From an uncultured Isoptericola sp. (lineage in GTDB: Bacteria; Actinomycetota; Actinomycetes; Actinomycetales; Cellulomonadaceae): a stretch of DNA of 64,000 nucleotides. Made by a program: the position numbers and the translations under genes. Below are positions 56,592-64,000 of the stretch, piece after piece (the first letter of the stretch is position 1; every line of letters begins with the position of its first letter). The notes below the pieces were generated by a model, which saw only the letters and a program-made list of their open reading frames with translations, did not search any database and had not been told where the DNA came from. The stretch is taken from the NCBI GenBank assembly GCA_947497265.1, contig CANMFP010000003.1:1-64000 (forward strand), written 5' to 3'.

Positions 56592-57863
56592 ATGACCTCC
56601 ACCACGCAGCCCGGCTCCCTGGGCACCACCCGCAGCTCCGTCGCCCTCACCAACGCCTACGTGGTCCCGGTGGTCGGCGACCCGGTCGACGGCGGCACCG
56701 TGCTCGTCACCGACGGCACCATCACCGCCGTCGGCGCGGACGTCACCGTGCCCGACGGCGTGCGCACCCTCGACGTGGGCGGCCGCTGGGTGCTGCCCGG
56801 GTTCGTCGAGTCGCACGGCCACCTCGGCGTGCACGAGGAGTCCGAGGGCTGGGCCGGCGACGACACCAACGAGATGACCCACCCCGACGGTGCCGCGCTG
56901 CGTGCCCTCGACGCGATCAACATCGAGGACGAGGGATTCCGTGACGCGCTCGGGGGCGGGGTGACGTCCGTGGTCGTCAAGCCCGGCTCCGGCAACCCCA
57001 TCGGTGGGCAGACCGTCGCGATCAAGACGTGGGGTGGTCGCACCGTCGACGAGCAGCTCCTCGCCGAGGCCGTCTCGGTGAAGTCCGCCCTCGGCGAGAA
57101 CCCCAAGCGCGTGTACGGCGACCAGAAGAAGCTCCCGTCCACCCGGCTCGGGGTCGCCGCCGTCATCCGCCAGGCCTTCGTCGCGGCGCAGCACTATGCC
57201 GCCGCCCGCACCGCCGCCGAGACCAAGGGGGAACCGTTCGCCCGCGACCTCGCGAAGGAGGCGCTGGCCCGCGTGCTCGACGGCGAGCTCGTCTGGGACC
57301 AGCACGTGCACCGTGCCGACGACATCGCGACCGCCCTGCGGCTCGCCGACGAGTTCGGCTACCGCCTGGTCATCAATCACGGCACGGACGGCGCCGCGGT
57401 CGCCGACGTCCTGGCCGAGCGGGACGTCCCCGTCATCTTCGGCCCGATGTTCACCACGCGCACCAAGGTCGAGCTGCGCAACCGGGCGATCGCCGGCCTC
57501 GCCCGGCTGGCGGAGGCCGGCGTGCGGGTCGCCATCACCACGGACCATCCGGTGGTTCCGATCAACTTCCTGGTGCACCAGGCCTCGCTGGCCGTCAAGG
57601 AGGGGCTCGACCGGCAGGTGGCGCTCGAGGCGCTCACCGTCAACCCGGCGGCGTTCCTCGGCCTGGACGAGCGCGTCGGGTCGCTGCGCCCCGGCCTGGA
57701 TGGCGACGTCGTCGTCTGGTCCGGCGATCCCCTGGACGTGACGTCCCGCGCCGAGCACGTCTTCGTGACCGGCACGGAGGTCTACACCTGGGACGCGGCG
57801 GCCGACGGCGGGAGGGGCGCGGGGCAGGTCGTCGAACGTGGCGCGCGGTTCGCCACGACGTGA
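56592..57863 (+). CDS. Metal-dependent amidohydrolase
   Basis: A 423-residue amidohydrolase-superfamily protein (imidazolonepropionase/dihydroorotase-like). It has an N-terminal composite beta domain, LPGFVESHGHLGVHEE (HxH metal motif), a possible ligand in LVINHGTDG, and AITTDHPVVPINFLV for the terminal Asp. The substrate is unknown; it is not a histidine-degradation enzyme by context. It follows nadE by 24 bases and may share its transcript. The C-terminal ~20 residues are Gly/Ala-rich. Confidence 0.88.
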   Translation: MTSTTQPGSLGTTRSSVALTNAYVVPVVGDPVDGGTVLVTDGTITAVGADVTVPDGVRTLDVGGRWVLPGFVESHGHLGVHEESEGWAGDDTNEMTHPDGAALRALDAINIEDEGFRDALGGGVTSVVVKPGSGNPIGGQTVAIKTWGGRTVDEQLLAEAVSVKSALGENPKRVYGDQKKLPSTRLGVAAVIRQAFVAAQHYAAARTAAETKGEPFARDLAKEALARVLDGELVWDQHVHRADDIATALRLADEFGYRLVINHGTDGAAVADVLAERDVPVIFGPMFTTRTKVELRNRAIAGLARLAEAGVRVAITTDHPVVPINFLVHQASLAVKEGLDRQVALEALTVNPAAFLGLDERVGSLRPGLDGDVVVWSGDPLDVTSRAEHVFVTGTEVYTWDAAADGGRGAGQVVERGARFATT

Positions 57864-57925
57864 CCCTCGGCACAGTCGGGCACCGATTGTTGCCTGCCGG
57901 GGGTCCCGCGTAGTCGAATCCCTCC

Positions 57926-58378
57926 ATGCGCTCACTCGCCGCCGCCGCCGCGGCCGTCACTGCCGCCCTGCTGCTCTCCTCGTGCGCCGGGCTGGCCGCC
58001 GACGGACCGGTCGCCGAGAACTCCCCCAGCGCGGAGGTCGCCGCGGAAGCCGCCGCGGGGCCCGAGAGCGTCGACCCTCTGACCACGTGCCGCAGCTTCT
58101 ACGTCGGCGGCAAGCTGTCGATCAGCAAGCGCATCAAGCGGTGGGGCTCGGAGGTCGCCTACCCGGCGACCGCCGAGAACACCGTGGAGCTCACCACCAT
58201 CCACGACCGCCTGGGCGGCCAGATCAGCGATGCCGAGCCCGGGCCGGCCATGCTCCTGAAGAGCGTCCAGAAGCCGTTCGGCGTCTCGCTCGACGGTGGG
58301 TCGGCGGACCCGGCGGACGTGGTCGAGGCCACCGAGGTCGTCGAGCGGATGTGCGTCGACGCCGGCTACCGGCCGTGA
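57926..58378 (+). CDS. Small lipoprotein, function unknown
   Basis: A 150-residue protein with an Ala-rich signal peptide and lipobox LSSC (Cys 20). The mature part has two further cysteines (TTCRSF and ERMCVDAG), which could form a disulfide, and no recognised domain. It follows the amidohydrolase by 62 bases and converges with the transpeptidase gene. Confidence 0.78.
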   Translation: MRSLAAAAAAVTAALLLSSCAGLAADGPVAENSPSAEVAAEAAAGPESVDPLTTCRSFYVGGKLSISKRIKRWGSEVAYPATAENTVELTTIHDRLGGQISDAEPGPAMLLKSVQKPFGVSLDGGSADPADVVEATEVVERMCVDAGYRP

Positions 58379-58425
58379 GCCCCTCGGGCGTCTGACCCGC
58401 GGGTCCGGGTGCGTGCGGGTGCGGG

Positions 58426-60453
58426 TCAGCGACCCTCGAGGAACTCCACCATCAGCGGCCCCGCCGTCGTCGACCCGTACTCGCCGTCCTCCACGAACAC
58501 CGCCACCGCGAGGTCGTCCGCGACCGCCAGCATCCACACGTGCTGGCGCGACCCGTCGCCGTACTGCGCCGTACCGGTCTTGGCCCCCACGACGTCCTCG
58601 ATGTCGGCCAGCACCGACGCGCTGCCGTCCGTGACCACGCCACCCATGAGCTCGAGCAGGTCGGCCGCCTCCGCCTCGGTCAGCCCGTCGCCTGCCGGAC
58701 CGGGCTCCGGCGACGCCTCCTCGGACGCCTCCGCCGTCGGCTCCCCGGCGGTGTCCACCTCGGTGCCGTCGGCGCCGGTCACCGACCGGACGATCCTCGG
58801 CTCGACCCGTTCGCCGGCGGCGACGCTCGCCGCGACGGTCGCCATCCCCAGCGGCGAGGCGAGCACCTCCCCCTGGCCGATGGCGGCCTCCGCGTGCCCC
58901 GTCTGCGTCGCCTCCTCCGGCACCGCACCGGTGAACACCGGTGACTGGTCGAAGCCCGTGGACGACCCGAGGCCCAGGTCGGCACCCGCGGTCGCGAGAT
59001 CGGCCTGGGACACCGCGTCGGCCGACCCGATGAAGGCCGTGTTGCAGGAGTGCGCGAACGCCGTCGCGAAGGGGACCTTGCCCGAGGCCGACGACGGGTA
59101 GCCCGGCACGTTCGAGTAGGTGCGGCCGTCCACGGTGAGCTCGGCCGGGCACCGCACGGAGTCCGCCGGAGAGGTGCCGTTGCGCAGCAGCGCGAGCGCC
59201 GTGGCCACCTTGAACGTGGAGCCGGGCGGGTACTGGCCGAGCGTCGCCGTCGACCACCCCTCGCTGCCCGGGCCGCTCGCCGCCGCGAGCACGTCACCGG
59301 TGGAGGGCCGTATCGCGACGATCGCGCTGGCCGGCGCGACGCCGTTCAGGGTGCTCTCCGCGAGCATCTGCAGGTCGGGGTCGAGCGTGGTTGCGACGTC
59401 GGCGCCGTCGGTGGGCTCGACCCGGAAGAGCTCGCGCGGCTCCTCGCCGTCCTCGGCGTCGCCCTCCGACGGCACGATGTTCACGGCCAGCCCACGGGTC
59501 CCGCGGAGCTGCTCGTCGTAGTGCCGCTGCAGCCCGGAGAGGCCGACGACGTCGCCCTTGCTGATCGCGCCGTCGGACTCCTCGATGATCTCGGCCGTCG
59601 CCTCCCCGGACCGTCCGAGGAGCGGCAGGGCGAACGTCGACGTGGGCCCGAGCTCCATCGTGTCCTCGACGACGTTGACGCCCTCGATGTCCCGGGCGTC
59701 CTGCACCGAGAAGTCGATGCCGGGGTCCTCCTGGCGGACCGTGATCGCCTCCACGAACGCCTTGTCGCCCGCGGCCTCCACCCGCGCCACGTAGTCGTCG
59801 GGCTCGCGCCAGATCAGCTCGCCCAGGCGGCGGGCCTGCGTCGCCAGCTCGCCGTTCTCGAGACGCGTCTTGTCGATGCCGACCCGCCAGACGTCCCGCT
59901 CGGTCACGAGCGGCTCGTCGTCGATGTCGAGGACGTCCCCGCGCCCGGCCGGCACCTCCTCGACCGCGATCCGCTCACCCGCTCCCAGTCCCGGCACCAC
60001 GAGGTCGGTGTCCCACTGCGCCTCCCAGGCGCCCGGTCCCTCGGATCCCTCCGGCGGCGCGGCCCAGACCAGCTCCGTCGTGGTCGTGTACTCCCAGGTC
60101 CGGTCACCGTCGAGCGGCCAGGACCAGGCGAGCGTGACCTCCGCGGTGGGCGGGGCGTCGTCGGAGTCCTCGGCCACCTCGGTGACCTCCGCGACCGTCA
60201 CGGCGGGTTCGCCGCCGGCCGCCTCGGCGACCTCGACGAGCGGCTCCGTCACCTCGAGCAGGTGCGCCTGCGGGTCTGCCGACGTGTCCGTCGCGAGCGG
60301 CACGTCCGTCAGGTCGAGCCCGGCGAGCGCCGCGGCGAGCGTGCCGGCCGCGTCGGACGCCGGAGGTCGGTCCGCGCCGGTACAGGCCGCCAGCGCGATC
60401 ACGACGGCAGGAGTCAGGAGGGCGGTCACGGTGATCGATGTCCGACGGCGCAC
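58426..60453 (-). CDS. Penicillin-binding transpeptidase lipoprotein
   Basis: A 675-residue cell-wall transpeptidase. A signal peptide with lipobox ALAAC (Cys ~24) anchors it to the membrane surface, a MecA_N/NTF2-like domain follows (~30-150), then a dimerization domain, and the catalytic domain with STFK (Ser 412), SCN and KTGT (Lys 625). It cross-links peptidoglycan and is a beta-lactam target. An acidic Glu/Pro/Ala loop lies before KTG. The start is GTG 60453, with TACTCT exactly 6 bases upstream (leaderless); the longer frame upstream is antisense to the next operon. Confidence 0.92.
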   Translation of the reverse strand: MRRRTSITVTALLTPAVVIALAACTGADRPPASDAAGTLAAALAGLDLTDVPLATDTSADPQAHLLEVTEPLVEVAEAAGGEPAVTVAEVTEVAEDSDDAPPTAEVTLAWSWPLDGDRTWEYTTTTELVWAAPPEGSEGPGAWEAQWDTDLVVPGLGAGERIAVEEVPAGRGDVLDIDDEPLVTERDVWRVGIDKTRLENGELATQARRLGELIWREPDDYVARVEAAGDKAFVEAITVRQEDPGIDFSVQDARDIEGVNVVEDTMELGPTSTFALPLLGRSGEATAEIIEESDGAISKGDVVGLSGLQRHYDEQLRGTRGLAVNIVPSEGDAEDGEEPRELFRVEPTDGADVATTLDPDLQMLAESTLNGVAPASAIVAIRPSTGDVLAAASGPGSEGWSTATLGQYPPGSTFKVATALALLRNGTSPADSVRCPAELTVDGRTYSNVPGYPSSASGKVPFATAFAHSCNTAFIGSADAVSQADLATAGADLGLGSSTGFDQSPVFTGAVPEEATQTGHAEAAIGQGEVLASPLGMATVAASVAAGERVEPRIVRSVTGADGTEVDTAGEPTAEASEEASPEPGPAGDGLTEAEAADLLELMGGVVTDGSASVLADIEDVVGAKTGTAQYGDGSRQHVWMLAVADDLAVAVFVEDGEYGSTTAGPLMVEFLEGR

Positions 60454-60630
60454 GCACGGAGAGTAGCGCGGCACGGCGGTGCGGGGCGGATCGTGCCGAC
60501 GGGCGGGTCGTGACGTCCCGGGTGAAATGTGCCGGATTCCGGCGCGTCCGAACACCGGGCGACCGAGGGACGATACGGTCGTCGGTGGCCAGTGCCGGAG
60601 CACGACAGCGGAACGACATCGAGGACACGC

Positions 60631-61836
60631 ATGGGATTCATCAAGGCCTTCGCCGGCGCTCTCGGCGGCACGTTCGCCGACCAGTGGAAGGACTTCCTGG
60701 TCCCGCCGCGCGGCCTGGCGCCGACAGCGGCCATCTTCCCCGCCGTCGCCCAGGGCCGCAACGCCGGGCGCGGATCCAACACCCAGGCCTCCGAGCACAT
60801 CATCACCAACGGTTCGCGCATCGTCGTGCCCGAGGGCTACGCGCTCGTGACGTTCCAGGACGGCGGCCTCACCGGGTTCGTCGGTGAGCCGGGCGGGTAC
60901 GTCTACACGTCCGAGGACCAGAACTCCGCCTCGGTGTTCGCCGGGGACGGCCTGCTCTCCTCGACGGTGAAGACCTCGTGGGAGCGTTTCAAGTTCGGCG
61001 GGCAGCCCGGGTCGCAGCAGCTCGCGTTCTACGTGAACCTCAAGGAGATCCCGAACAACCGGTTCGGCACCCAGTCCGAGATCTACTGGGACGACGCCTA
61101 CCTGCGGGCCCAGGTCGGAGCGATCACCCGTGGCAGCTACACGCTGCGGATCGTGGACCCGATCCTGCTCATCAAGAACTTCGTGCCGCTGACCTACCTG
61201 GGCCACGACGCCAAGGTCTTCGACTTCAGCGACCTGGACAACGACGCCGCCAGCCAGCTCTTCAACGAGCTCGTCGGATCGTTGGCTGCGGCGTTCTCGC
61301 ACTACACGAACGACCCCGGCAAGGGGAACCGCATCGCGCGCATCCAGGGCGACGCGGTCGGCTTCGCGCAGTCGCTGAGCCACGCCGTCGAGGAGGGCTA
61401 CAGCTGGACCTCCGACCGCGGGCTGAGCATCGTCAAGGTCGCGCTGCAGGCGATCGAGTACGACGAGGACACGCGCAAGCTGCTCTCCGACGTCAAGAAG
61501 GCCGACGCCCTGGGCGGCGCACGGGGCAACTCGTTCATGCAGCAGGCCGCCGCCCGCGGGTTCCAGGCCGCCGGGGAAAACCCGGACGGCGGGGCGGCCG
61601 GCATGGCCTTCCTCGGCATGGGCATGAACGCCGCGGGAGGCGCCATGGGCGGTCTCCAGCAGCCGACCGAACCGGGCTTCCAGCAGCCGAGCGCGCAGCA
61701 GGCTCCGCCGGCGCCCCCCGCGCCGCCCACGGAGGACCCGATGGCGCAGCTCACCAAGTTCAAGGAGATGCTCGACGCAGGCCTCATCACCCAGGAGGAC
61801 TACGACGCGGCCAAGAAGAAGGCGCTCGGTCTCTGA
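60631..61836 (+). CDS. SPFH-domain protein with SHOCT tail (YdjI-like)
   Basis: A 401-residue soluble-looking protein. Residues ~1-300 form the virion-core-like SPFH domain (MGFIKAFAGALGGTFADQWKDFLVPP, then TNGSRIVVPEGYALVTFQDG), a Met/Gly/Pro/Gln linker follows, and a SHOCT module closes (FKEMLDAGLITQEDYDAAKKKALGL). Similar proteins (Bacillus subtilis YdjI) are encoded with PspA-type and zinc-ribbon partners and act at the membrane under envelope stress; the link here is inferred. It is followed by two coupled genes. Confidence 0.88.
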   Translation: MGFIKAFAGALGGTFADQWKDFLVPPRGLAPTAAIFPAVAQGRNAGRGSNTQASEHIITNGSRIVVPEGYALVTFQDGGLTGFVGEPGGYVYTSEDQNSASVFAGDGLLSSTVKTSWERFKFGGQPGSQQLAFYVNLKEIPNNRFGTQSEIYWDDAYLRAQVGAITRGSYTLRIVDPILLIKNFVPLTYLGHDAKVFDFSDLDNDAASQLFNELVGSLAAAFSHYTNDPGKGNRIARIQGDAVGFAQSLSHAVEEGYSWTSDRGLSIVKVALQAIEYDEDTRKLLSDVKKADALGGARGNSFMQQAAARGFQAAGENPDGGAAGMAFLGMGMNAAGGAMGGLQQPTEPGFQQPSAQQAPPAPPAPPTEDPMAQLTKFKEMLDAGLITQEDYDAAKKKALGL

Positions 61837-61839
61837 CGG

Positions 61840-63081
61840 ATGGCGGACATGACCGAACCCGCGGCGGAGCGGCGGGACGAGAGCGACGACCGGCAGGCGG
61901 ACGGTACCCCGCAGGTCCTGCGGACCGACGCTGACGCGGCCTCCGGGCTCAGCAAGTGCCCACGGTGCGGGGCGACCCAGATCGCCCTCAACATCGGCTC
62001 GGGGATGCTGCGCTGCAGCTTCTGCCGGGACGAGTGGTCGACGCCCAACGCGAACGAGGCGTTCGCCCTCGACCAGGGCGTCGACCAGCTCACGGGCGTC
62101 ACCATGGGCTCCGGCTCGGCGGACATCGTGCCGTCCGCCGAGGTGGTGCTGACGTTCAAGTGCGGCGCGTGCGGTGCGGAGATCGTCATCGACACAGCGA
62201 GCAGCACCCAGGCGCGCTGCCACTGGTGCCGCAACAAGCTGTCGATGAACGAGCAGGTGCCCAACGGCGCCGTGCCGGACATGGTGCTGCCCTTCAGCCT
62301 GCCGAAGGAGCGCGCCGTCGAGCAGATCGCACAGTTCGTGCGCAAGCGGCGGTTCTTCGCGCACCCGCGGTTCCGTGAGGAGTTCAACCCGGAGAACGTG
62401 CTGGGCGCCTACCTGCCGTACATGGTCGTGGACGTCAACGCCCACGCGTCGTTCACCGGCCAGGGCGAGCACCAGACCCGTCGCTACTCCGTGAAGGTGA
62501 GCGACGACCGCTCCGAGACGCGCTACGACGCCGACCTGTACGACGTCGGCCGGGACTTCGACGTCGAGATCCACGACCTCGCCGTCGTCTCGTCGCGGGA
62601 GCGCCTCGACCAGCGGTCCAGCACCTCGAACAACGTCATCAACGCGATCCGGCCGTTCGACCTCGAGAACGCGGTGACCTACGACTCGAACTACCTCGCG
62701 GGGTTCACCTCGGAGCGTCGCGACACCAACGTCGCCGACCTGGCGCCGATCGTGGACGCGCAGTCGACGGACGTCGCCCGGCACGCCGCCCACAGCACCC
62801 TCGGCTTCTACGACCGCGGCGTGCGGTGGGACCACGAGCAGCTCACCGTGAAAGGTCAGCGCTGGGTGTCGGCCTACCTGCCGGTCTGGCTCTACAGCTA
62901 TCACCAGGAGAAGAAGGACGGCCGGTCGATGGTGCACTACGTCGCGGTCAACGGCCGCACCGGCTCCGTGATGGGCAGCGTGCCGATCAACTATCCGCGC
63001 CTGCTCCTGACGTCCGCGGCGGTCGAGGTCGCCGGGATCGTGGTCGGCACGATCATCCTCGCGCTGGGGGCGATCCTGTGA
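61840..63081 (+). CDS. Zinc-ribbon membrane protein (YdjG-like)
   Basis: A 413-residue protein with two N-terminal zinc ribbons (CPRCG...CSFCRDEW at ~40-60 and CGACG...CHWCRNK at ~107-130), a large central beta-rich region, and one C-terminal helix (~385-411). TFIIB-type zinc-ribbon annotation is common for it. In Bacillus the equivalent YdjG recruits the SPFH and PspA partners to the membrane. It starts 3 bases after the SPFH stop, and its own end overlaps the next gene as GTGA. No PspA gene is in the window. Confidence 0.85.
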   Translation: MADMTEPAAERRDESDDRQADGTPQVLRTDADAASGLSKCPRCGATQIALNIGSGMLRCSFCRDEWSTPNANEAFALDQGVDQLTGVTMGSGSADIVPSAEVVLTFKCGACGAEIVIDTASSTQARCHWCRNKLSMNEQVPNGAVPDMVLPFSLPKERAVEQIAQFVRKRRFFAHPRFREEFNPENVLGAYLPYMVVDVNAHASFTGQGEHQTRRYSVKVSDDRSETRYDADLYDVGRDFDVEIHDLAVVSSRERLDQRSSTSNNVINAIRPFDLENAVTYDSNYLAGFTSERRDTNVADLAPIVDAQSTDVARHAAHSTLGFYDRGVRWDHEQLTVKGQRWVSAYLPVWLYSYHQEKKDGRSMVHYVAVNGRTGSVMGSVPINYPRLLLTSAAVEVAGIVVGTIILALGAIL

Positions 63082-63410
63082 CCCGCCTCGCCGAGGTGAC
63101 GGTCCTCGCCTCCACCGACTCCGGCGACTGGTCGAGCGTCGGCCTGCTGTTCTTCGCCGCCGGCTTCGTGTTCTACGCCGTCATGTACCTGCGGTACCGC
63201 AACACCGACAAGCGCTACCAGCACGAGTCGCGCACGCGGACCGTCACGAACGACATGCGGGCCCGCGACGAGAAGGTCCGGTCGCTCAAGGGCTTGAAGA
63301 ACTCGCGGATGCGGGGGGCGAACCACCGGTCGGTGAAGGGCGCGCTGAACTCCGGGGGCGGCGCGGCGAAGCTGATGTCCGCGCTCGGCCGGCACGGCAC
63401 GGGCAGGTAG
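63078..63410 (+). CDS. Small membrane protein coupled to the zinc-ribbon gene
   Basis: A 110-residue protein with one predicted helix (SVGLLFFAAGFVFYAVMYLRY, residues ~20-40) and a strongly basic cytoplasmic tail. It starts at the GTG in the previous stop (GTGA). It matches no family I know; by context it is the third component of the SPFH/zinc-ribbon module. The tail has no Cys or enzymatic motif. Confidence 0.75.
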   Translation: MTRLAEVTVLASTDSGDWSSVGLLFFAAGFVFYAVMYLRYRNTDKRYQHESRTRTVTNDMRARDEKVRSLKGLKNSRMRGANHRSVKGALNSGGGAAKLMSALGRHGTGR

Positions 63411-63440
63411 ATCGCTCGGGTCCGGTACTACCTCGCCGTA

Positions 63441-64000
63441 CTACCTCGGGGTGAGGGCGGGGGCGAGGCGGCTCACGGCCTCGGTGAGCGTCTCAGCCGA
63501 CGCCGCCAGGTTCAGCCGCAGCATGCCCTCGCCCCCGGAACCGAAGTGCCGGCCGTCCCCGAGAGCCACCCGCGCGGTGCGCAGCACGTGGTGGTGCGGG
63601 TCGGCGCCCTCGGGCACCGCGTCCCGCACGTCCAGCCACATCAGGTAGGTGCCGTCCGCCGGCCGGACCTGCACCGCCGGCGCCTGCTCGGCCAGCAGCC
63701 CCGTCACCAGCTCCCGGTTGCGCACGATCCCCGCCCGCAGCGCGTCGAGCCACTCGTCACCGTCGGTGTACGCCGCGGCGTGCGCGATCACCGCGAGGTG
63801 GTTGACGGCGTGCCCGGCGATCTCGGGGATGCGCCGCAGGTCGTCCGCCGCCGCGGTGCCGCCCACCGCTGTCGCGGCCCGCAGCCCCGCGAGGTTGAAA
63901 GCCTTCGACGCCGAGTGCACGGCGATCGCCCTCTCGCTCCCCGCGACGGAGAGCAGCGGCGTGAAGGGTGCGGCGCCGTCGACCAGGTCGGCGAAGGTGA
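63441..64000 (-). CDS. MalY/PatB-type PLP aminotransferase, C-terminal part
   Basis: The gene runs off the right edge; about 186 C-terminal residues are present. It shows the PLP lysine in HSASKAFNLAGLRAATA, plus an upstream LTFADLVDGAAPFTPLLSVAG typical of MalY/PatB cystathionine beta-lyases and related class I/II aminotransferases. Substrate and start are beyond the window. It converges with the SPFH operon (30 bases apart). Confidence 0.88.
   Translation of the reverse strand, partial: TFADLVDGAAPFTPLLSVAGSERAIAVHSASKAFNLAGLRAATAVGGTAAADDLRRIPEIAGHAVNHLAVIAHAAAYTDGDEWLDALRAGIVRNRELVTGLLAEQAPAVQVRPADGTYLMWLDVRDAVPEGADPHHHVLRTARVALGDGRHFGSGGEGMLRLNLAASAETLTEAVSRLAPALTPR

Overview
This is a GC-rich actinobacterial chromosome segment, most likely from the Micrococcales (Cellulomonas / Promicromonospora-type). 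The evidence is a conservon-type GTPase operon, CsoR, DUF5926 and 13E12-type HNH proteins, GTG starts, GTGA/ATGA overlaps, and many promoters of the -10-then-start-codon (leaderless) type. The genus is an inference and nothing in the window fixes it.

Layout. 1-384: tandem promoters and leader of an rRNA operon that reads leftward out of the window. 385-2740: a PutP-type Na+/solute symporter and three leftward tRNA genes (Arg-ACG, Ser-GCT, Ser-TGA) with promoters and terminators. 2740-8348: a four-gene conservon (nitrate-sensor-like histidine kinase, roadblock protein, DUF742 protein, small GTPase). 8478-10938: quinone oxidoreductase, EamA exporter, DUF805 protein. 11048-14463: a carbohydrate ABC importer (binding lipoprotein plus two permeases) without its own ATPase. 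14712-18835: methionine aminopeptidase, HAD phosphatase, seryl-tRNA synthetase, lipid kinase. 18845-23344: a 1499-residue membrane protein made of two homologous halves. 23348-28349: glycosyltransferase, DUF5926 protein, an HxlR regulator facing an oxidoreductase, an unusually ordered CoA transferase, and a PLDc_N/SHOCT membrane protein.

28460-40655 is the haem cluster: hemA faces hemE-hemY, and hemC-hemD-hemB-hemL lies further right. Between hemY and hemC sits about 4 kb of unrelated genes: a VapBC toxin-antitoxin pair, a spermidine-synthase-like protein, a two-repeat secreted protein, and an HNH/DUF222 protein under a probable LexA box. hemQ, often found beside hemY in actinobacteria, is not in the window. 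40748-44610: HU-like histone with a lysine tail, then a copper operon (csoR-copZ-copA) with a clear CsoR operator. 44710-47432: a four-gene overlapping ABC exporter operon with its own winged-helix regulator. 47584-53169: CPA1 antiporter, CPBP protease, a broken peptide-ABC ATPase, and a UPF0104 membrane protein with a degenerate kinase-like domain. 53242-58378: HU, CopC-like protein, NAD synthetase, amidohydrolase, lipoprotein. 58426-63410: a transpeptidase lipoprotein, then an SPFH - zinc-ribbon - small membrane protein operon resembling the Bacillus YdjI/YdjG envelope-stress proteins. The right edge cuts a MalY/PatB-type aminotransferase.

Most of the window is housekeeping. The best leads for something undescribed are the duplicated 1499-residue membrane protein, the UPF0104-pseudokinase fusion, the SPFH/zinc-ribbon operon, the SOS-controlled HNH gene inside the haem cluster, and the Asp-rich two-repeat secreted protein.
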